This document shows, piece after piece, positions 54,329 to 64,000 of a stretch of 64,000 nt of DNA. Numbering within the stretch: position 1 is the first letter of the stretch; each line of letters opens with the position of its first letter. The notes beneath the pieces are model-generated. The model did not search any database. It saw nothing but the letters and a program-made list of their open reading frames with translations, and was not told the origin of the DNA. The position numbers and the translations under genes are program-made. This DNA is from Christiangramia bathymodioli (lineage in GTDB: Bacteria; Bacteroidota; Bacteroidia; Flavobacteriales; Flavobacteriaceae): the NCBI GenBank assembly GCA_009735695.1, contig SRSL01000001.1:1398660-1462659 (forward strand). Reading direction: 5' to 3'.

Positions 54329-55192
54329 GTGGTTAAACCAATGGTTTCAGTTGTCATTCTTACCAAAAACGAGGAAAACGATATAGGCAAATGCCTCGAT
54401 TCTTTGGATTGGACCAACGATGTGCATGTTTTGGACTCAGGTAGCGAAGACAGAACCATAGAAATAGCCAAATCTTATAATGCTAGTATTTCTTATCATG
54501 ACTTCCAAAGTTTCGGTAAACAAAGAAATTATGCTCTGGATCATCTAAATCTCAAGTATGACTGGATTCTCTTTCTTGATGCTGATGAGGTTGCAACGCC
54601 AGAATTTAGAGATGAGGTTTTAAACGCAATTTCTCAGGCAGATCACAAAATTGCTGGTTTTTATTGTTGTTGGAAAATGATGCTAGAGGATAGGTGGTTA
54701 AAGCATTGTGATAATTTCCCAAAATGGCAGTTCAGATTATTGAGGAAAGGGAGGGCGAGATTTACCGATTTTGGACATGGTCAAAAGGAAGGGGAGGTAG
54801 ATGGAGAGTTGGATTATATAAAAGAACCCTACCTTCACTATAGTTTTTCAAAAGGTTGGCAAGAGTGGATGGAAAGACATAATAAATATTCCACTCAAGA
54901 AGCTAAAGCCCGTTTAAAGAATTGTCCCCCGTTCCGGAATATATTTAATAAAACTTCAAGTATTAGAAACCCAGCTCTAAAGTCCTGGCTCATTCGAGTA
55001 CCAGGATGGCCCCTTCTACGATTTCTTCATGCCTATTTTTTTAACCTTGGATTTCTCGAGGGATCTCCAGGTTTTATCTACTGCGTTAATATGGCTTATC
55101 ATGAGTTCCTTATTTATATCAAAATAAGGGAATTAAAGAGGAATAGTACCTCTCAAGATCTTCTCCCAAGTCCGGCTCCACCCTACAAATAA
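54329..55192 (+). CDS. family 2 glycosyltransferase, WaaE/KdtX-like
   Basis: The 287-residue protein has VSVVILTKNEENDIGKCLDSL, LDSGSEDRTIEIA and FLDADE, then FPKWQFRLLRKGRARF and DFGHGQKEGEVDG. These blocks are shared with the WaaE/KdtX group of lipopolysaccharide-core glucosyltransferases and their Bacteroidetes relatives. The start is the GTG at 54329, or ATG at 54341. It is the last gene of the cluster. Confidence 0.87.
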   Translation: MVKPMVSVVILTKNEENDIGKCLDSLDWTNDVHVLDSGSEDRTIEIAKSYNASISYHDFQSFGKQRNYALDHLNLKYDWILFLDADEVATPEFRDEVLNAISQADHKIAGFYCCWKMMLEDRWLKHCDNFPKWQFRLLRKGRARFTDFGHGQKEGEVDGELDYIKEPYLHYSFSKGWQEWMERHNKYSTQEAKARLKNCPPFRNIFNKTSSIRNPALKSWLIRVPGWPLLRFLHAYFFNLGFLEGSPGFIYCVNMAYHEFLIYIKIRELKRNSTSQDLLPSPAPPYK

Positions 55193-55235
55193 TTTCAAAT
55201 TCTTTTACCCGGCTATTAAAGCTGAGTATTTATAA

Positions 55236-55277
55236 GGCTTCTCGCTGATTTATCTTTTAAGAAAGAAAAGAGAAGCC
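55236..55277 (+). terminator. 8-bp hairpin between the glycan cluster and the giant gene
   Basis: GGCTTCTC (55236-55243) pairs with GAGAAGCC (55270-55277) around a 26-base loop that has its own TCTTTT/AAGAAAGA pairing. No long T run follows, so termination is uncertain. Confidence 0.4.
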
Positions 55278-55320
55278 CCCCTACAATTTTGTTTAATAAT
55301 CTTTTCTTAAAACTAAAGGT

Positions 55321-58300
55321 ATGTCTATTTCTAAGTTATTACCCAACTCGTTTGCTGCCTCATTTCTTTTATTAGTATTTGTGCTTTCTGCAGAAGTTTC
55401 AGCACAAAGCTTTTCTCAAAATTCAATAGATTTTAATGGTTTTGAGACGGTTAACAATGGGACCTCAATAATGTATGGTCCCGATGGTCGATTGTACATT
55501 ACTGAGTATACCGGCGCAATCAAGATCTATACAATTGAACGTACTGGTCCTGGTAGTTATGTAGTGCAGGATTTAGAAGTGCTAACTGATATTTATAACA
55601 TCCAGGATCATAATGACGACGGATCCTTATACTCAAGTACCTTTAGAGAGACCATAGGAATTACGGTAACAGGTACTGCTACCAATCCAGTTTTCTATGT
55701 TACCTCCAGTGACTTTAGGATTGGCGGTGGAGGTGGCGGAGGAAGCGGAGACCAAAATCTGGATACGAATTCAGGAATTATCACCCGCTTTTCCTGGAAT
55801 GGTACGACCTGGGATGTGGTGGACATTGTTAGAGGACTTCCGAGATCGGAGGAAAATCATGCGACTAATGGCCTTGAATTCGTAACTGTAAACGGAATTG
55901 ATTATTTAATTGTTGCCCAGGGCGGACATACCAATGCGGGTGCTCCATCTCAGAATTTCGCCTACACTACAGAATATGCTCTTTCTGCTGCTGTCCTCTC
56001 GATAAACCTTACGCAGTTAGAAGCAATGCCCATTTTAGACGATAACGGTAGAAAATATATCTATGATATACCAACGGTAGACGATCCCAGCCGGCCGAAT
56101 GTAAATGGTATTATTGATCCCGATGTGCCTGGATATGATGGAAATGACGTGAATGATCCCTGGGGAGGGAATGATGGTTTGAATCAGGCAATGATAGTAC
56201 CAGGAGGTCCTGTTCAGATCTTTTCACCTGGTTACAGAAATGCTTATGACCTCGTGGTTACAGAGAGCGGAGCTGTTTATGTTACTGATAATGGTGCTAA
56301 CGGCGGTTGGGGAGGTTTTCCTGTTAATGAAGGTAGCGGTCTAGCAACAAATGACTATGATCCTGCAGAACCTGGCAGTAGCACTGCTATTGATGGAGAA
56401 CAGGTAAATAATAAAGATCATTTGAGCCTTGTAACTACAGATATACAGAATTATACTTTTGGTAGTTTTTATGGAGGACATCCAACTCCTATCAGGGCAA
56501 ATCCTTCTGCAGCCGGGCTTTACACGAATCCTTCAGTTACAGGTACAACCGGAGCAATCTTCAGAACATTAAAATATCACCCAACTAAGGTAGAAGCCGG
56601 TTACACTCAGGATCCCAATTTGGGGCTTCCTGCCAATTGGCCTCCTGTGCCTGTAGCTAATCCAGTAGAGGGAGATTGGCGTGGACCAGACATGAACAAT
56701 CCTGATGGACCAAATGATGCTGTGGTGACCAGCTGGGGTACTAATACTAATGCCATTGATGAATATACCGCTTCCAATTTTGAAGGAGCAATGAAAGGTA
56801 ATTTATTAGCAGGAGTGAATAATGGAAATATAAGGCGTGTTGAGTTGAATGCTGACGGAAGTTTGAAAACCCTCACCTCGTCATTCTTCTCCGGGCTAGG
56901 TGGTAACGCTCTTGGAGTAACGTGTAATAGTGATACTGATATATTTCCTGGTACCATTTGGGTAGTTACTCTTGAAGGTATACTTACCGTGATGGAGCCT
57001 CAGGATTTTGGAGATTGTATTTTACCTGGGGAAGAAGGTTACGATGCCCTGGCCGATTACGATTTTGATGGGTATTCTAATCAGGATGAACAGGATAACG
57101 GGACCGATGCTTGTAATGGAGGTTCCCAGCCTCAGGATTTTGACAAAGCTGCTGGAGGTGCCCTTATTTCTGATATTAATGATCTTGATGATGATAGTGA
57201 TGGGATTCAGGATAAAGACGATCCTTTTCAGTTAGGTGATTTTACTAAAACAGGCTCCGACGCATTTAGTATACCTGTTACCAATGAATTATTTTCCAGT
57301 AATACCCAATTAAAAGGATATTTAGGCCTTGGTATGACAGGCTTGATGAATAATGGAGATGCAAACCCCAACTGGTTAAATTGGATCGATAGAAGGGATG
57401 ATCCGGCTGACCCCAACCCAAATGACATTCTTGGCGGTGCAATTGGAGCGATGACTATGCAAATGACTTCAGGTACCGCCTATGGAACTACCAATACCCA
57501 GGAAAAGGCTTTTCAGTATGGAGTACAAACCGATTTGACTACGGGTGTTTTCACAGTTGCCGGAGGGATATTTAATTTTTCGGCACCTCTTCAATTGTAC
57601 GGAAATACCAGTGCTCCTAATGGTGAATTAGGTTTTTTTATTGGAGATGGAACGCAAAGTAACTATATCAAGTTCATAATATCTCCCCAGGGGTTGGTTG
57701 CTCAGCAGGAGATTATGGATGTTCCTGAAACTCCTATAATCCTTAATCTTGCTCTAGAGGAACGACCATCTGCAGGAGTGAATTTTTATTTCGAGGTAGA
57801 TCCTGCAACAGGGATAATAAGTCTTGAATTTAGCCTGGATGACGGGCCACGTCAAGATTTGGGTTCTATCACCGCCAAAGGAACTATTCTGGAGGCCATA
57901 CAGCAAAATACCCGTGATCTGGCCGTAGGGTTTATTGGTACTTCAAATGCGGAAGGAGTGGAAGTAGAAGGAACCTGGGACTTCTTAAATGTTAATTCCA
58001 GCAAACCAGGTTTGCTAACTAATCTGCCTGATATTGAAAGAACCACTTCCAGTCCTCAAGATGTTATAAATCTGGAAGAATACTTCTTTGACGACCAGGG
58101 TGCAGCCAACCTTGTCTATACCGTCCAGTCAAATTCTGACCCTTCGATTGTTGCTACTATATCCGGAAGCGTCCTTAACCTCTCCTATCCTTCAACTCCT
58201 GCAGTTTCAGATATTACCATTAGAGCAACAGATCCTGATAATAATTTTGTAGAAGATAGCTTCACCGTTACCGTGAATCAGGCGCCTTCTGTTCTTTACC

Positions 58301-61300
58301 GCGTTAATGCAGGAGGAATTGTGGTTGCATCTATTGATGAAGAGATGGATTGGACTACAGATTCCTCAGTGTCCCCATCACCCTATTTATCTGAACCTGG
58401 TACAGGTGGAATCTATAATGGAACTATTGTAAGTCTTTCCGGAGAGGTTGATGGTTCAACAACTCCTTTAGAAATTTTCAAGAATGAACGATATGATGGT
58501 TCAGCAGGTATTCCTAATCTTACCTATACATTTCCGGTGGCACAGGAGGGGAATTATGAAGTGAGATTATATATGGGAAATGGATGGAGTGGAACTTCAG
58601 AACCCGGCACTCGGATTTTTGATGTGGCTATAGAAGGGGTGGTACATCCCACCCTTAATGACATAGATCTTTCGGCAAGATTTGGTCATCAGGTAGGTGG
58701 CGTCATATCGCAAGTAGTAAATATAACAGATGGCGCTATTGACATTTCCTTTATTCATGGCGTGCAGAATCCTCTTGTTAATGGAATAGAAATTCTAAGT
58801 TATTTTGGATCCATTGAAACACCCATTACAGTAGCCGCTATTCTTGATCAAACGAATTATGTAAATGACGCACTGGATGGAAGCCTTGCGGTTTCTGCAT
58901 CTGGTGGAGATGGAAATCTTAATTATTCAATGGAAGGAGCTCCAGCAGGAGTTAGCATTGAACCAACCAATGGCCAAATAGGGGGAACTATCGCCCCAGA
59001 CGCTGATCTATTAAGCCCATACACCGTAACAGTATATGTTAATGACAGCGATGGCACAAGCTCCGATGAGGTTTCTGTTACTTTTCAATGGTTTATTAAT
59101 GGAACTGAACCCATAGTTTCAGAAGAAATTCCAGATCTGGTAAGAAGTGTGGGTAGTTCAGAAGAAGAAATCGATCTGCACAACTATTTTTCAGATAACT
59201 TGGGGACTGAAAACCTCATTTATACAATTGAACAGAATACCGATCCTTCGATAGGAGCAACAATTTCGGGCAATGTTCTTGCTTTAACCTTTCCAAATAT
59301 TCCAGCAACAACTTCAATCACTATTAGGGCTACAGATAGTGATAATAATTTTGTGGAAGATACTTTCCAGGTCACTGTAAATTCACTTCCCTTGGTACTG
59401 TATAGGGTGAATGCCGGAGGTCCAACGATTACCTCCATAGATTCTGAAATAAATTGGGCAGCAGATAACCTTACGTCACCATCTATTTATCTATCTGAAC
59501 CTGGTACGGGAAGTGTATATAATGGTACTATAATTAATTATACTGCCGAGGTGGATCAGGAGAGTGTACCCACTAGTATTTTTAATTCTGAACGCTATGA
59601 TAATATTCCTGGCATCCCTAATCTAACATATTCCTTCCCAGTTACGGTACCCGGGAATTATGAGATACGGTTATACATGGGGAATGGATATTCTGGTACC
59701 TCCCAGCCCGGTACAAGATTATTTGATGTTTCAATTGAAAATATAATTTATTCCAATCTTGATGACCTGGACTTGTCAGCTACTTTTGGCCATCAAACCG
59801 GAGGAATGATAAGTTATATTGTAAACGTTACCGACGGATTTATTGATATTTCCTTTATACATGAAAAAGAGAACCCGGTAATCAATGCAATTGAGATAAT
59901 AAACGCACTCGACTCTCCATTGCCCATTCAGGTTTGGGAAATTGCTGATCAGATTAATTACCGTGGGGAAGAACTGGATGGAAGCCTTGCAGTACAAGCC
60001 AGTGGTGGTGATGGTACTTTAACTTATTCCTTAGAAGGTGCACCTCCAGGTGTGTCTATCAACTCCACCACCGGAGTCATCACAGGCACCATTTCACCTG
60101 ATGCAGATTTTACCATTCCTTATCAGGTAAAGGTGATTGTAGATGATAATGATTCAGATCTGACCGATTTTGCAGAGAGAAGTTTTTTCTGGACAATCAC
60201 TGAGTCTGCCCCATTAGCATGGATAGATAAAGATGAAAGTGAAAATTATACTGGAAGACATGAATGCTCTTTTGTCCAGGCGGGAGATAAGTTTTACCTG
60301 GTAGGTGGTAGAGAAAGTGCCAAAACCCTGGATATATATGATTATACATCAAATACCTGGACCTCTCTTATTGATTCTGCGCCCTTTGAGTTTAACCACT
60401 ATCAGGCTACAGAATACCAGGGTTTGATCTGGGTAATAGGAGCATTTAAAACTAACGGATTTCCTGATGAAATTCCTGCAGATTATATATGGGCATTCGA
60501 TCCAGCTAATCAGGAATGGATACAGGTCACAGAAATTCCTGTAGATAGAAGAAGAGGCTCGGCTGGGCTGGTGATGTATAATGATAAATTCTACATAACT
60601 GGGGGAAATAACCTGGGCCATAATGGGGGCTATGTTTCTTGGTTTGATGAATACGACCCGAAAACTGGAGTTTGGACCTCTTTAGCAGATGCTCCCAGGG
60701 CAAGAGACCATTTTCATGCCGCGGTCATAGGAGATAAGATGTATTTAGCTGGCGGAAGACTTTCAGGAGGAACGGGGGGCACTTTTAAGCCTTTAATTCC
60801 GGAAATAGATGTTTATGATTTTACCACCAGTAGTTGGTCCACACTCCCCGTTGATAAAAATATACCTACTCCCAGAGCTGCTGCTTCGGCTGTTAACTTC
60901 AAGGGTAAATTGGTTGTGATTGGTGGAGAGGTAGATAATGAAGTAATTGATGGGGCAACGGTTTCGGATGCTCTTAAAATTACAGAAGAATATGATCCGA
61001 TTACGGGTAACTGGAACCGGTTAGCCGATTTGAATTATGAAAGGCACGGAACCCAGGCGATCGTTTCGGGAGATGGAATATTCACTCTGGCTGGATCTCC
61101 AAACAGAGGAGGGGGAAGTCAAAAAAATATGGAATATCTAGGAGAAGATTCACCTGTAGGATCTCCAAGTGTTGCCAGTAGCTTAACTGGACCGGAAAAC
61201 CTGTCTCTTTTAGCAGGTTCAGAAGGTGAAATCCAATTGGAAATCTTGAATGGGAATGTAGGTTTGATCATCACTTCCGCAGTAATTTCTGGCCCGAATG

Positions 61301-64000
61301 CTGAAAATTTTCAGATAATAAGTGGAAATATTTCCGGAACTCTTTGGAAACCGAATTCCACCAATAAAATAAATGTAAGTCACCTTGGAAACCAGGCTTC
61401 GGAATCAGCGACTTTGACCATTAATTATGGTTTAAATGGTCAGTTTACGATAAATCTTGAAACAATTGAAGGAATTGTTCTAGATCCGATCCCAGACCAG
61501 ACCAATTCGCTTGGAGACCAGTTGGATGGTAGCTTGATTGCCAGTGCTAGTGGAGGGGAAGGTGAACTTAACTATACAATGACCGGTGCTCCGGCAGGTG
61601 TGGTCATTGATCCTGTAACTGGAATAATAAGCGGTAGTATTAATGCAGATGCAGTAAACGGCAGTCCGTATACAGTTAACATTAGTGTAGATGACGCTGA
61701 TCTTACCGATACCGATGCGGTAAATACGAGTTTTACCTGGACCGTTTTGCCAGGCGAACCGATAGTGGTGCAGACCATTGGTGATATTGAAGTCTTTACC
61801 AACGAACCTGGAATAGATTTTGACTTAAATAATTATTTTGCTGATAACAATGGAACCGAAAACCTGGTTTATAGTGTTACAGAAAATACCGATCCGAGTA
61901 TTTCGGCTAACATAACAGGATCCACTCTAAATATAACATTCCCTTCCACTCCTGCCGTTTCTCAAATCACAGTTCGGGCTACAGATGAGTTTGGCAATTT
62001 TAATGAAATTAGCTTTCAGGTTAGTGTGTTAGAAGATCCAAATCTTGCACCAGTTGTTTCTATTACTGCTCCGGTGGATGGTGCCAGATTTATTGCACCC
62101 GGAGATATTTTGATCACTGCAGATGCGTCAGATACTGATGGAGTGATCACACAGGTGGAGTTTTTGGAGGGAACTAATTCGTTGGGAATTGATACCGATG
62201 GAAGTGATGGCTGGAGTGTGAGCTGGACCGGAGTTTGGGCAGGTAGTTATACACTAACGGCAGTGGCAACCGATGATGACCTTACAAGCTCTACTTCCGA
62301 GATTGTAACAATAACTGTGGAAGATCCGAATGTACTGCCGACCATCTCAATCACTTCACCATTGAATAATGATACTTTCACTGCGCCTGCAGAAATATTG
62401 ATCACTGCTGATGCCGCTGATTCTGATGGAGCGATCTCGCAGGTGGAGTTTTTCGAGGGAACCAATTCATTAGGAGTTGATACTGACGGTAGTGATGGTT
62501 GGAGTGTGAATTGGACCGGTGTTTCTGCAAGCAATTATAAATTAACAGCCATTGCAACAGACGATGATCTGGAAAGTACTACTTCCGAAATTGTCAGTAT
62601 TACCGTTGAAGATCCAAATGTATTACCAACAGTGGTGATCACCTCGCCACTGGAAACCGATAGCTTTACCGCGCCGGCTGATATTCTGATCACGGCTGAT
62701 GCTTCGGATGCTGACGGTAGCATTGCTCAGGTCGAATTCTTTGAGGGAGCTAATTCACTTGGAGTGGACACCGATAGTAGCGATGGCTGGAGCTTTAGCT
62801 GGACTGGCGTTGTATCGGGCAGTTATGGTTTAACCGCTGTGGCCACCGATAATGAGGGTGGCAGTACGACTTCCTCGGTAATTAACAATGCGTTACCAAC
62901 AGTAACGATCACTTATCCACTTGAAACCGATAGCTTTACAGCACCAGCGGATATTTTGATCACGGCTGATGCTTCGGATGCTGACGGTAGCATTACTCAG
63001 GTCGAATTCTTTGAGGGAGCTAATTCACTTGGAGTGGACACCGATGGCAGCGATGGCTGGAGTTTGAACTGGACCGGAGTGGGATCTGGCAGTTATGCAT
63101 TAACCGCTGTGGCTACCGATAATGAAGGAGGTAGTACGGCTTCTTCAGTAATTAATATCGGAGTGGACAATGCGCTACCAACAGTAACGATCACTTCTCC
63201 ACTTGAAACGGATAACTTTACAGCACCTGCGGATATTCTGATCACGGCTGATGCGAACGATGCAGATGGCCGCATAACACAGGTGGAATTTTTTGAAGGA
63301 ACTACTTCCCTTGGAATTGATACCGATGGCAGTGATGGCTGGAGTGTGAACTGGACCGGAGTGGGAGCTGGCAGTTATGCATTAACCGCTGTGGCTACCG
63401 ATAATGAAGGAGGCAGTACGGCTTCTTCAGTAATTAATATAGGAGTAGACAATGCGTTACCAACAGTAACGATCACTTCTCCATTGGAAACCGATAACTT
63501 TACAGCACCTGCGGATATTGTGATCACGGCTGATGCGAGCGATGCTGACGGTAGCATTACCCAGGTCGAATTCTTTGAGGGAGTTAATTCACTTGGAGTG
63601 GACACCGATAGTAGCGATGGCTGGAGCTTTAGCTGGAATGGTGTTGGATCTGGCAGTTATGGTTTAACCGCTGTAGCCACCGATAATGAGGGTGGCAGTA
63701 CAACTTCCTCGGTAGTTAATATAGGAGTAGACAATGCGTTACCAACAGTAACGATCATTTCTCCACTTGAAACCGATAACTTTACAGCACCTGCGGATAT
63801 TGTGATTACGGCTGATGCGAGCGATGCTGATGGTGGTATTACCCAGGTCGAGTTCTTTGAGGGAGCTAATTCACTTGGAGTGGACACCGATAGTAGCGAT
63901 GGCTGGAGCTTTAGCTGGACTGGCGTTGTATCGGGCAGTTATGGTTTAACCGCTGTGGCCACCGATAATGAGGGTGGCAGTACGACTTCCTCGGTAATTA
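55321..64000 (+). CDS. giant secreted multidomain protein, partial
   Basis: The frame opens at an ATG with a signal peptide (residues 6-26) and stays open to the window edge, at least 2893 codons. In order: a beta-propeller of the sugar-dehydrogenase type (about 40-560); an Asp-rich calcium-binding stretch with DYDFDGYSNQDEQ (about 580); a lectin-like region; two copies of an Ig-like plus malectin plus putative-Ig unit (about 910-1620; each malectin opens with VLYRVNAGG); six Kelch-like repeats (about 1635-1940); further Ig-like domains; and at least seven tandem Ig-like repeats (from about 2240) that run off the edge. No catalytic motif is evident in the propeller. It is likely a T9SS-exported adhesin or glycan-binding protein; the sorting domain would be past the window. 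Confidence 0.9.
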   Translation, partial: MSISKLLPNSFAASFLLLVFVLSAEVSAQSFSQNSIDFNGFETVNNGTSIMYGPDGRLYITEYTGAIKIYTIERTGPGSYVVQDLEVLTDIYNIQDHNDDGSLYSSTFRETIGITVTGTATNPVFYVTSSDFRIGGGGGGGSGDQNLDTNSGIITRFSWNGTTWDVVDIVRGLPRSEENHATNGLEFVTVNGIDYLIVAQGGHTNAGAPSQNFAYTTEYALSAAVLSINLTQLEAMPILDDNGRKYIYDIPTVDDPSRPNVNGIIDPDVPGYDGNDVNDPWGGNDGLNQAMIVPGGPVQIFSPGYRNAYDLVVTESGAVYVTDNGANGGWGGFPVNEGSGLATNDYDPAEPGSSTAIDGEQVNNKDHLSLVTTDIQNYTFGSFYGGHPTPIRANPSAAGLYTNPSVTGTTGAIFRTLKYHPTKVEAGYTQDPNLGLPANWPPVPVANPVEGDWRGPDMNNPDGPNDAVVTSWGTNTNAIDEYTASNFEGAMKGNLLAGVNNGNIRRVELNADGSLKTLTSSFFSGLGGNALGVTCNSDTDIFPGTIWVVTLEGILTVMEPQDFGDCILPGEEGYDALADYDFDGYSNQDEQDNGTDACNGGSQPQDFDKAAGGALISDINDLDDDSDGIQDKDDPFQLGDFTKTGSDAFSIPVTNELFSSNTQLKGYLGLGMTGLMNNGDANPNWLNWIDRRDDPADPNPNDILGGAIGAMTMQMTSGTAYGTTNTQEKAFQYGVQTDLTTGVFTVAGGIFNFSAPLQLYGNTSAPNGELGFFIGDGTQSNYIKFIISPQGLVAQQEIMDVPETPIILNLALEERPSAGVNFYFEVDPATGIISLEFSLDDGPRQDLGSITAKGTILEAIQQNTRDLAVGFIGTSNAEGVEVEGTWDFLNVNSSKPGLLTNLPDIERTTSSPQDVINLEEYFFDDQGAANLVYTVQSNSDPSIVATISGSVLNLSYPSTPAVSDITIRATDPDNNFVEDSFTVTVNQAPSVLYRVNAGGIVVASIDEEMDWTTDSSVSPSPYLSEPGTGGIYNGTIVSLSGEVDGSTTPLEIFKNERYDGSAGIPNLTYTFPVAQEGNYEVRLYMGNGWSGTSEPGTRIFDVAIEGVVHPTLNDIDLSARFGHQVGGVISQVVNITDGAIDISFIHGVQNPLVNGIEILSYFGSIETPITVAAILDQTNYVNDALDGSLAVSASGGDGNLNYSMEGAPAGVSIEPTNGQIGGTIAPDADLLSPYTVTVYVNDSDGTSSDEVSVTFQWFINGTEPIVSEEIPDLVRSVGSSEEEIDLHNYFSDNLGTENLIYTIEQNTDPSIGATISGNVLALTFPNIPATTSITIRATDSDNNFVEDTFQVTVNSLPLVLYRVNAGGPTITSIDSEINWAADNLTSPSIYLSEPGTGSVYNGTIINYTAEVDQESVPTSIFNSERYDNIPGIPNLTYSFPVTVPGNYEIRLYMGNGYSGTSQPGTRLFDVSIENIIYSNLDDLDLSATFGHQTGGMISYIVNVTDGFIDISFIHEKENPVINAIEIINALDSPLPIQVWEIADQINYRGEELDGSLAVQASGGDGTLTYSLEGAPPGVSINSTTGVITGTISPDADFTIPYQVKVIVDDNDSDLTDFAERSFFWTITESAPLAWIDKDESENYTGRHECSFVQAGDKFYLVGGRESAKTLDIYDYTSNTWTSLIDSAPFEFNHYQATEYQGLIWVIGAFKTNGFPDEIPADYIWAFDPANQEWIQVTEIPVDRRRGSAGLVMYNDKFYITGGNNLGHNGGYVSWFDEYDPKTGVWTSLADAPRARDHFHAAVIGDKMYLAGGRLSGGTGGTFKPLIPEIDVYDFTTSSWSTLPVDKNIPTPRAAASAVNFKGKLVVIGGEVDNEVIDGATVSDALKITEEYDPITGNWNRLADLNYERHGTQAIVSGDGIFTLAGSPNRGGGSQKNMEYLGEDSPVGSPSVASSLTGPENLSLLAGSEGEIQLEILNGNVGLIITSAVISGPNAENFQIISGNISGTLWKPNSTNKINVSHLGNQASESATLTINYGLNGQFTINLETIEGIVLDPIPDQTNSLGDQLDGSLIASASGGEGELNYTMTGAPAGVVIDPVTGIISGSINADAVNGSPYTVNISVDDADLTDTDAVNTSFTWTVLPGEPIVVQTIGDIEVFTNEPGIDFDLNNYFADNNGTENLVYSVTENTDPSISANITGSTLNITFPSTPAVSQITVRATDEFGNFNEISFQVSVLEDPNLAPVVSITAPVDGARFIAPGDILITADASDTDGVITQVEFLEGTNSLGIDTDGSDGWSVSWTGVWAGSYTLTAVATDDDLTSSTSEIVTITVEDPNVLPTISITSPLNNDTFTAPAEILITADAADSDGAISQVEFFEGTNSLGVDTDGSDGWSVNWTGVSASNYKLTAIATDDDLESTTSEIVSITVEDPNVLPTVVITSPLETDSFTAPADILITADASDADGSIAQVEFFEGANSLGVDTDSSDGWSFSWTGVVSGSYGLTAVATDNEGGSTTSSVINNALPTVTITYPLETDSFTAPADILITADASDADGSITQVEFFEGANSLGVDTDGSDGWSLNWTGVGSGSYALTAVATDNEGGSTASSVINIGVDNALPTVTITSPLETDNFTAPADILITADANDADGRITQVEFFEGTTSLGIDTDGSDGWSVNWTGVGAGSYALTAVATDNEGGSTASSVINIGVDNALPTVTITSPLETDNFTAPADIVITADASDADGSITQVEFFEGVNSLGVDTDSSDGWSFSWNGVGSGSYGLTAVATDNEGGSTTSSVVNIGVDNALPTVTIISPLETDNFTAPADIVITADASDADGGITQVEFFEGANSLGVDTDSSDGWSFSWTGVVSGSYGLTAVATDNEGGSTTSSVI
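62050..64000 (+). repeat. tandem Ig-like coding repeats, 282 bp period
   Basis: Seven units start at Pro codons 62050, 62338, 62626, 62896, 63178, 63460 and 63742; spacing is 288, 288, 270, 282, 282 and 282, all whole codons. The unit reads PTVTITSPLETDNFTAPAD, QVEFFEG, DGWS, GSYALTAVATDNEGG. Bases 62737-62884 and 63853-64000 are identical over 148 positions. Confidence 0.95.

Noticed and set aside
62247..63887. Series of short minus-strand frames opposite the Ig-like repeats
   Set aside because: They mirror the coding repeats on the plus strand and have no independent coding signs.
62050..64000. Regular repeats that could be mistaken for a CRISPR array
   Set aside because: Repeats are 282 bp, in frame and coding, with no short palindromic repeats or unique spacers.

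Overview
The window looks like Flavobacteriia DNA, most likely a marine Flavobacteriaceae genome of the Gramella/Christiangramia type; the genus is a guess. Supporting signs are a type IX secretion protein (PorV) beside a cargo with a T9SS sorting tail, an UpxY antiterminator opening a glycan cluster, a TAnnTTTG-type -7 box, and many TPR/LytTR/PAS regulators typical of the group.

Region 1 (1-13157) is the right end of a genomic island. It holds a DUF262 (GmrSD-type) protein running off the left edge, a stump of a TIGR02757/DUF2400 gene, a small membrane protein, a serine recombinase, a DUF2130 protein, and a tight eight-gene minus-strand operon (12826 down to 4525). In transcription order the operon encodes a J-like/CFI-box protein, a membrane-anchored coiled-coil protein with a GrpE-like end, a divergent Hsp70, a secreted SH3 protein, a kinase-AAA+ fusion, a TerB-like protein and a DUF6804-like membrane protein (seven named products; the DUF2130 gene follows on the same strand after a gap and may be an eighth). 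The right boundary is a 22-bp copy of the 3' end of a tRNA-Asp gene at 13136-13157. I regard the Hsp70 operon as the best candidate for an undescribed envelope-stress or anti-phage system.

Region 2 (13161-21977) holds terminators and a small carbohydrate locus: a TolB-like/DUF1349 protein, a GH2 enzyme, a GH31 enzyme and a convergent AmpG-like MFS transporter whose upstream region can fold into an elaborate RNA.

Region 3 (22122-31053) is a signalling cluster: a TPR histidine kinase with a LytTR regulator, a BLUF photoreceptor divergent from a multi-PAS protein that stops after its HisKA-like helices, a stand-alone receiver, a GAF histidine kinase, and a TPR-LuxR regulator.

Region 4 (31228-39946) has porV followed by a very large S8 peptidase gene, split by a frameshift between its catalytic Asp and His.

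Region 5 (39950-55192) is a surface polysaccharide cluster: UpxY antiterminator, GDP-fucose synthesis (gmd, fcl), flippase, polymerase, seven glycosyltransferases and two hexapeptide acetyltransferases, with a structured 85-bp element in its middle.

Region 6 (55321 to the right edge) is one huge secreted multidomain protein (propeller, two malectin modules, Kelch repeats, then at least seven near-identical Ig-like repeats) that continues beyond the window.
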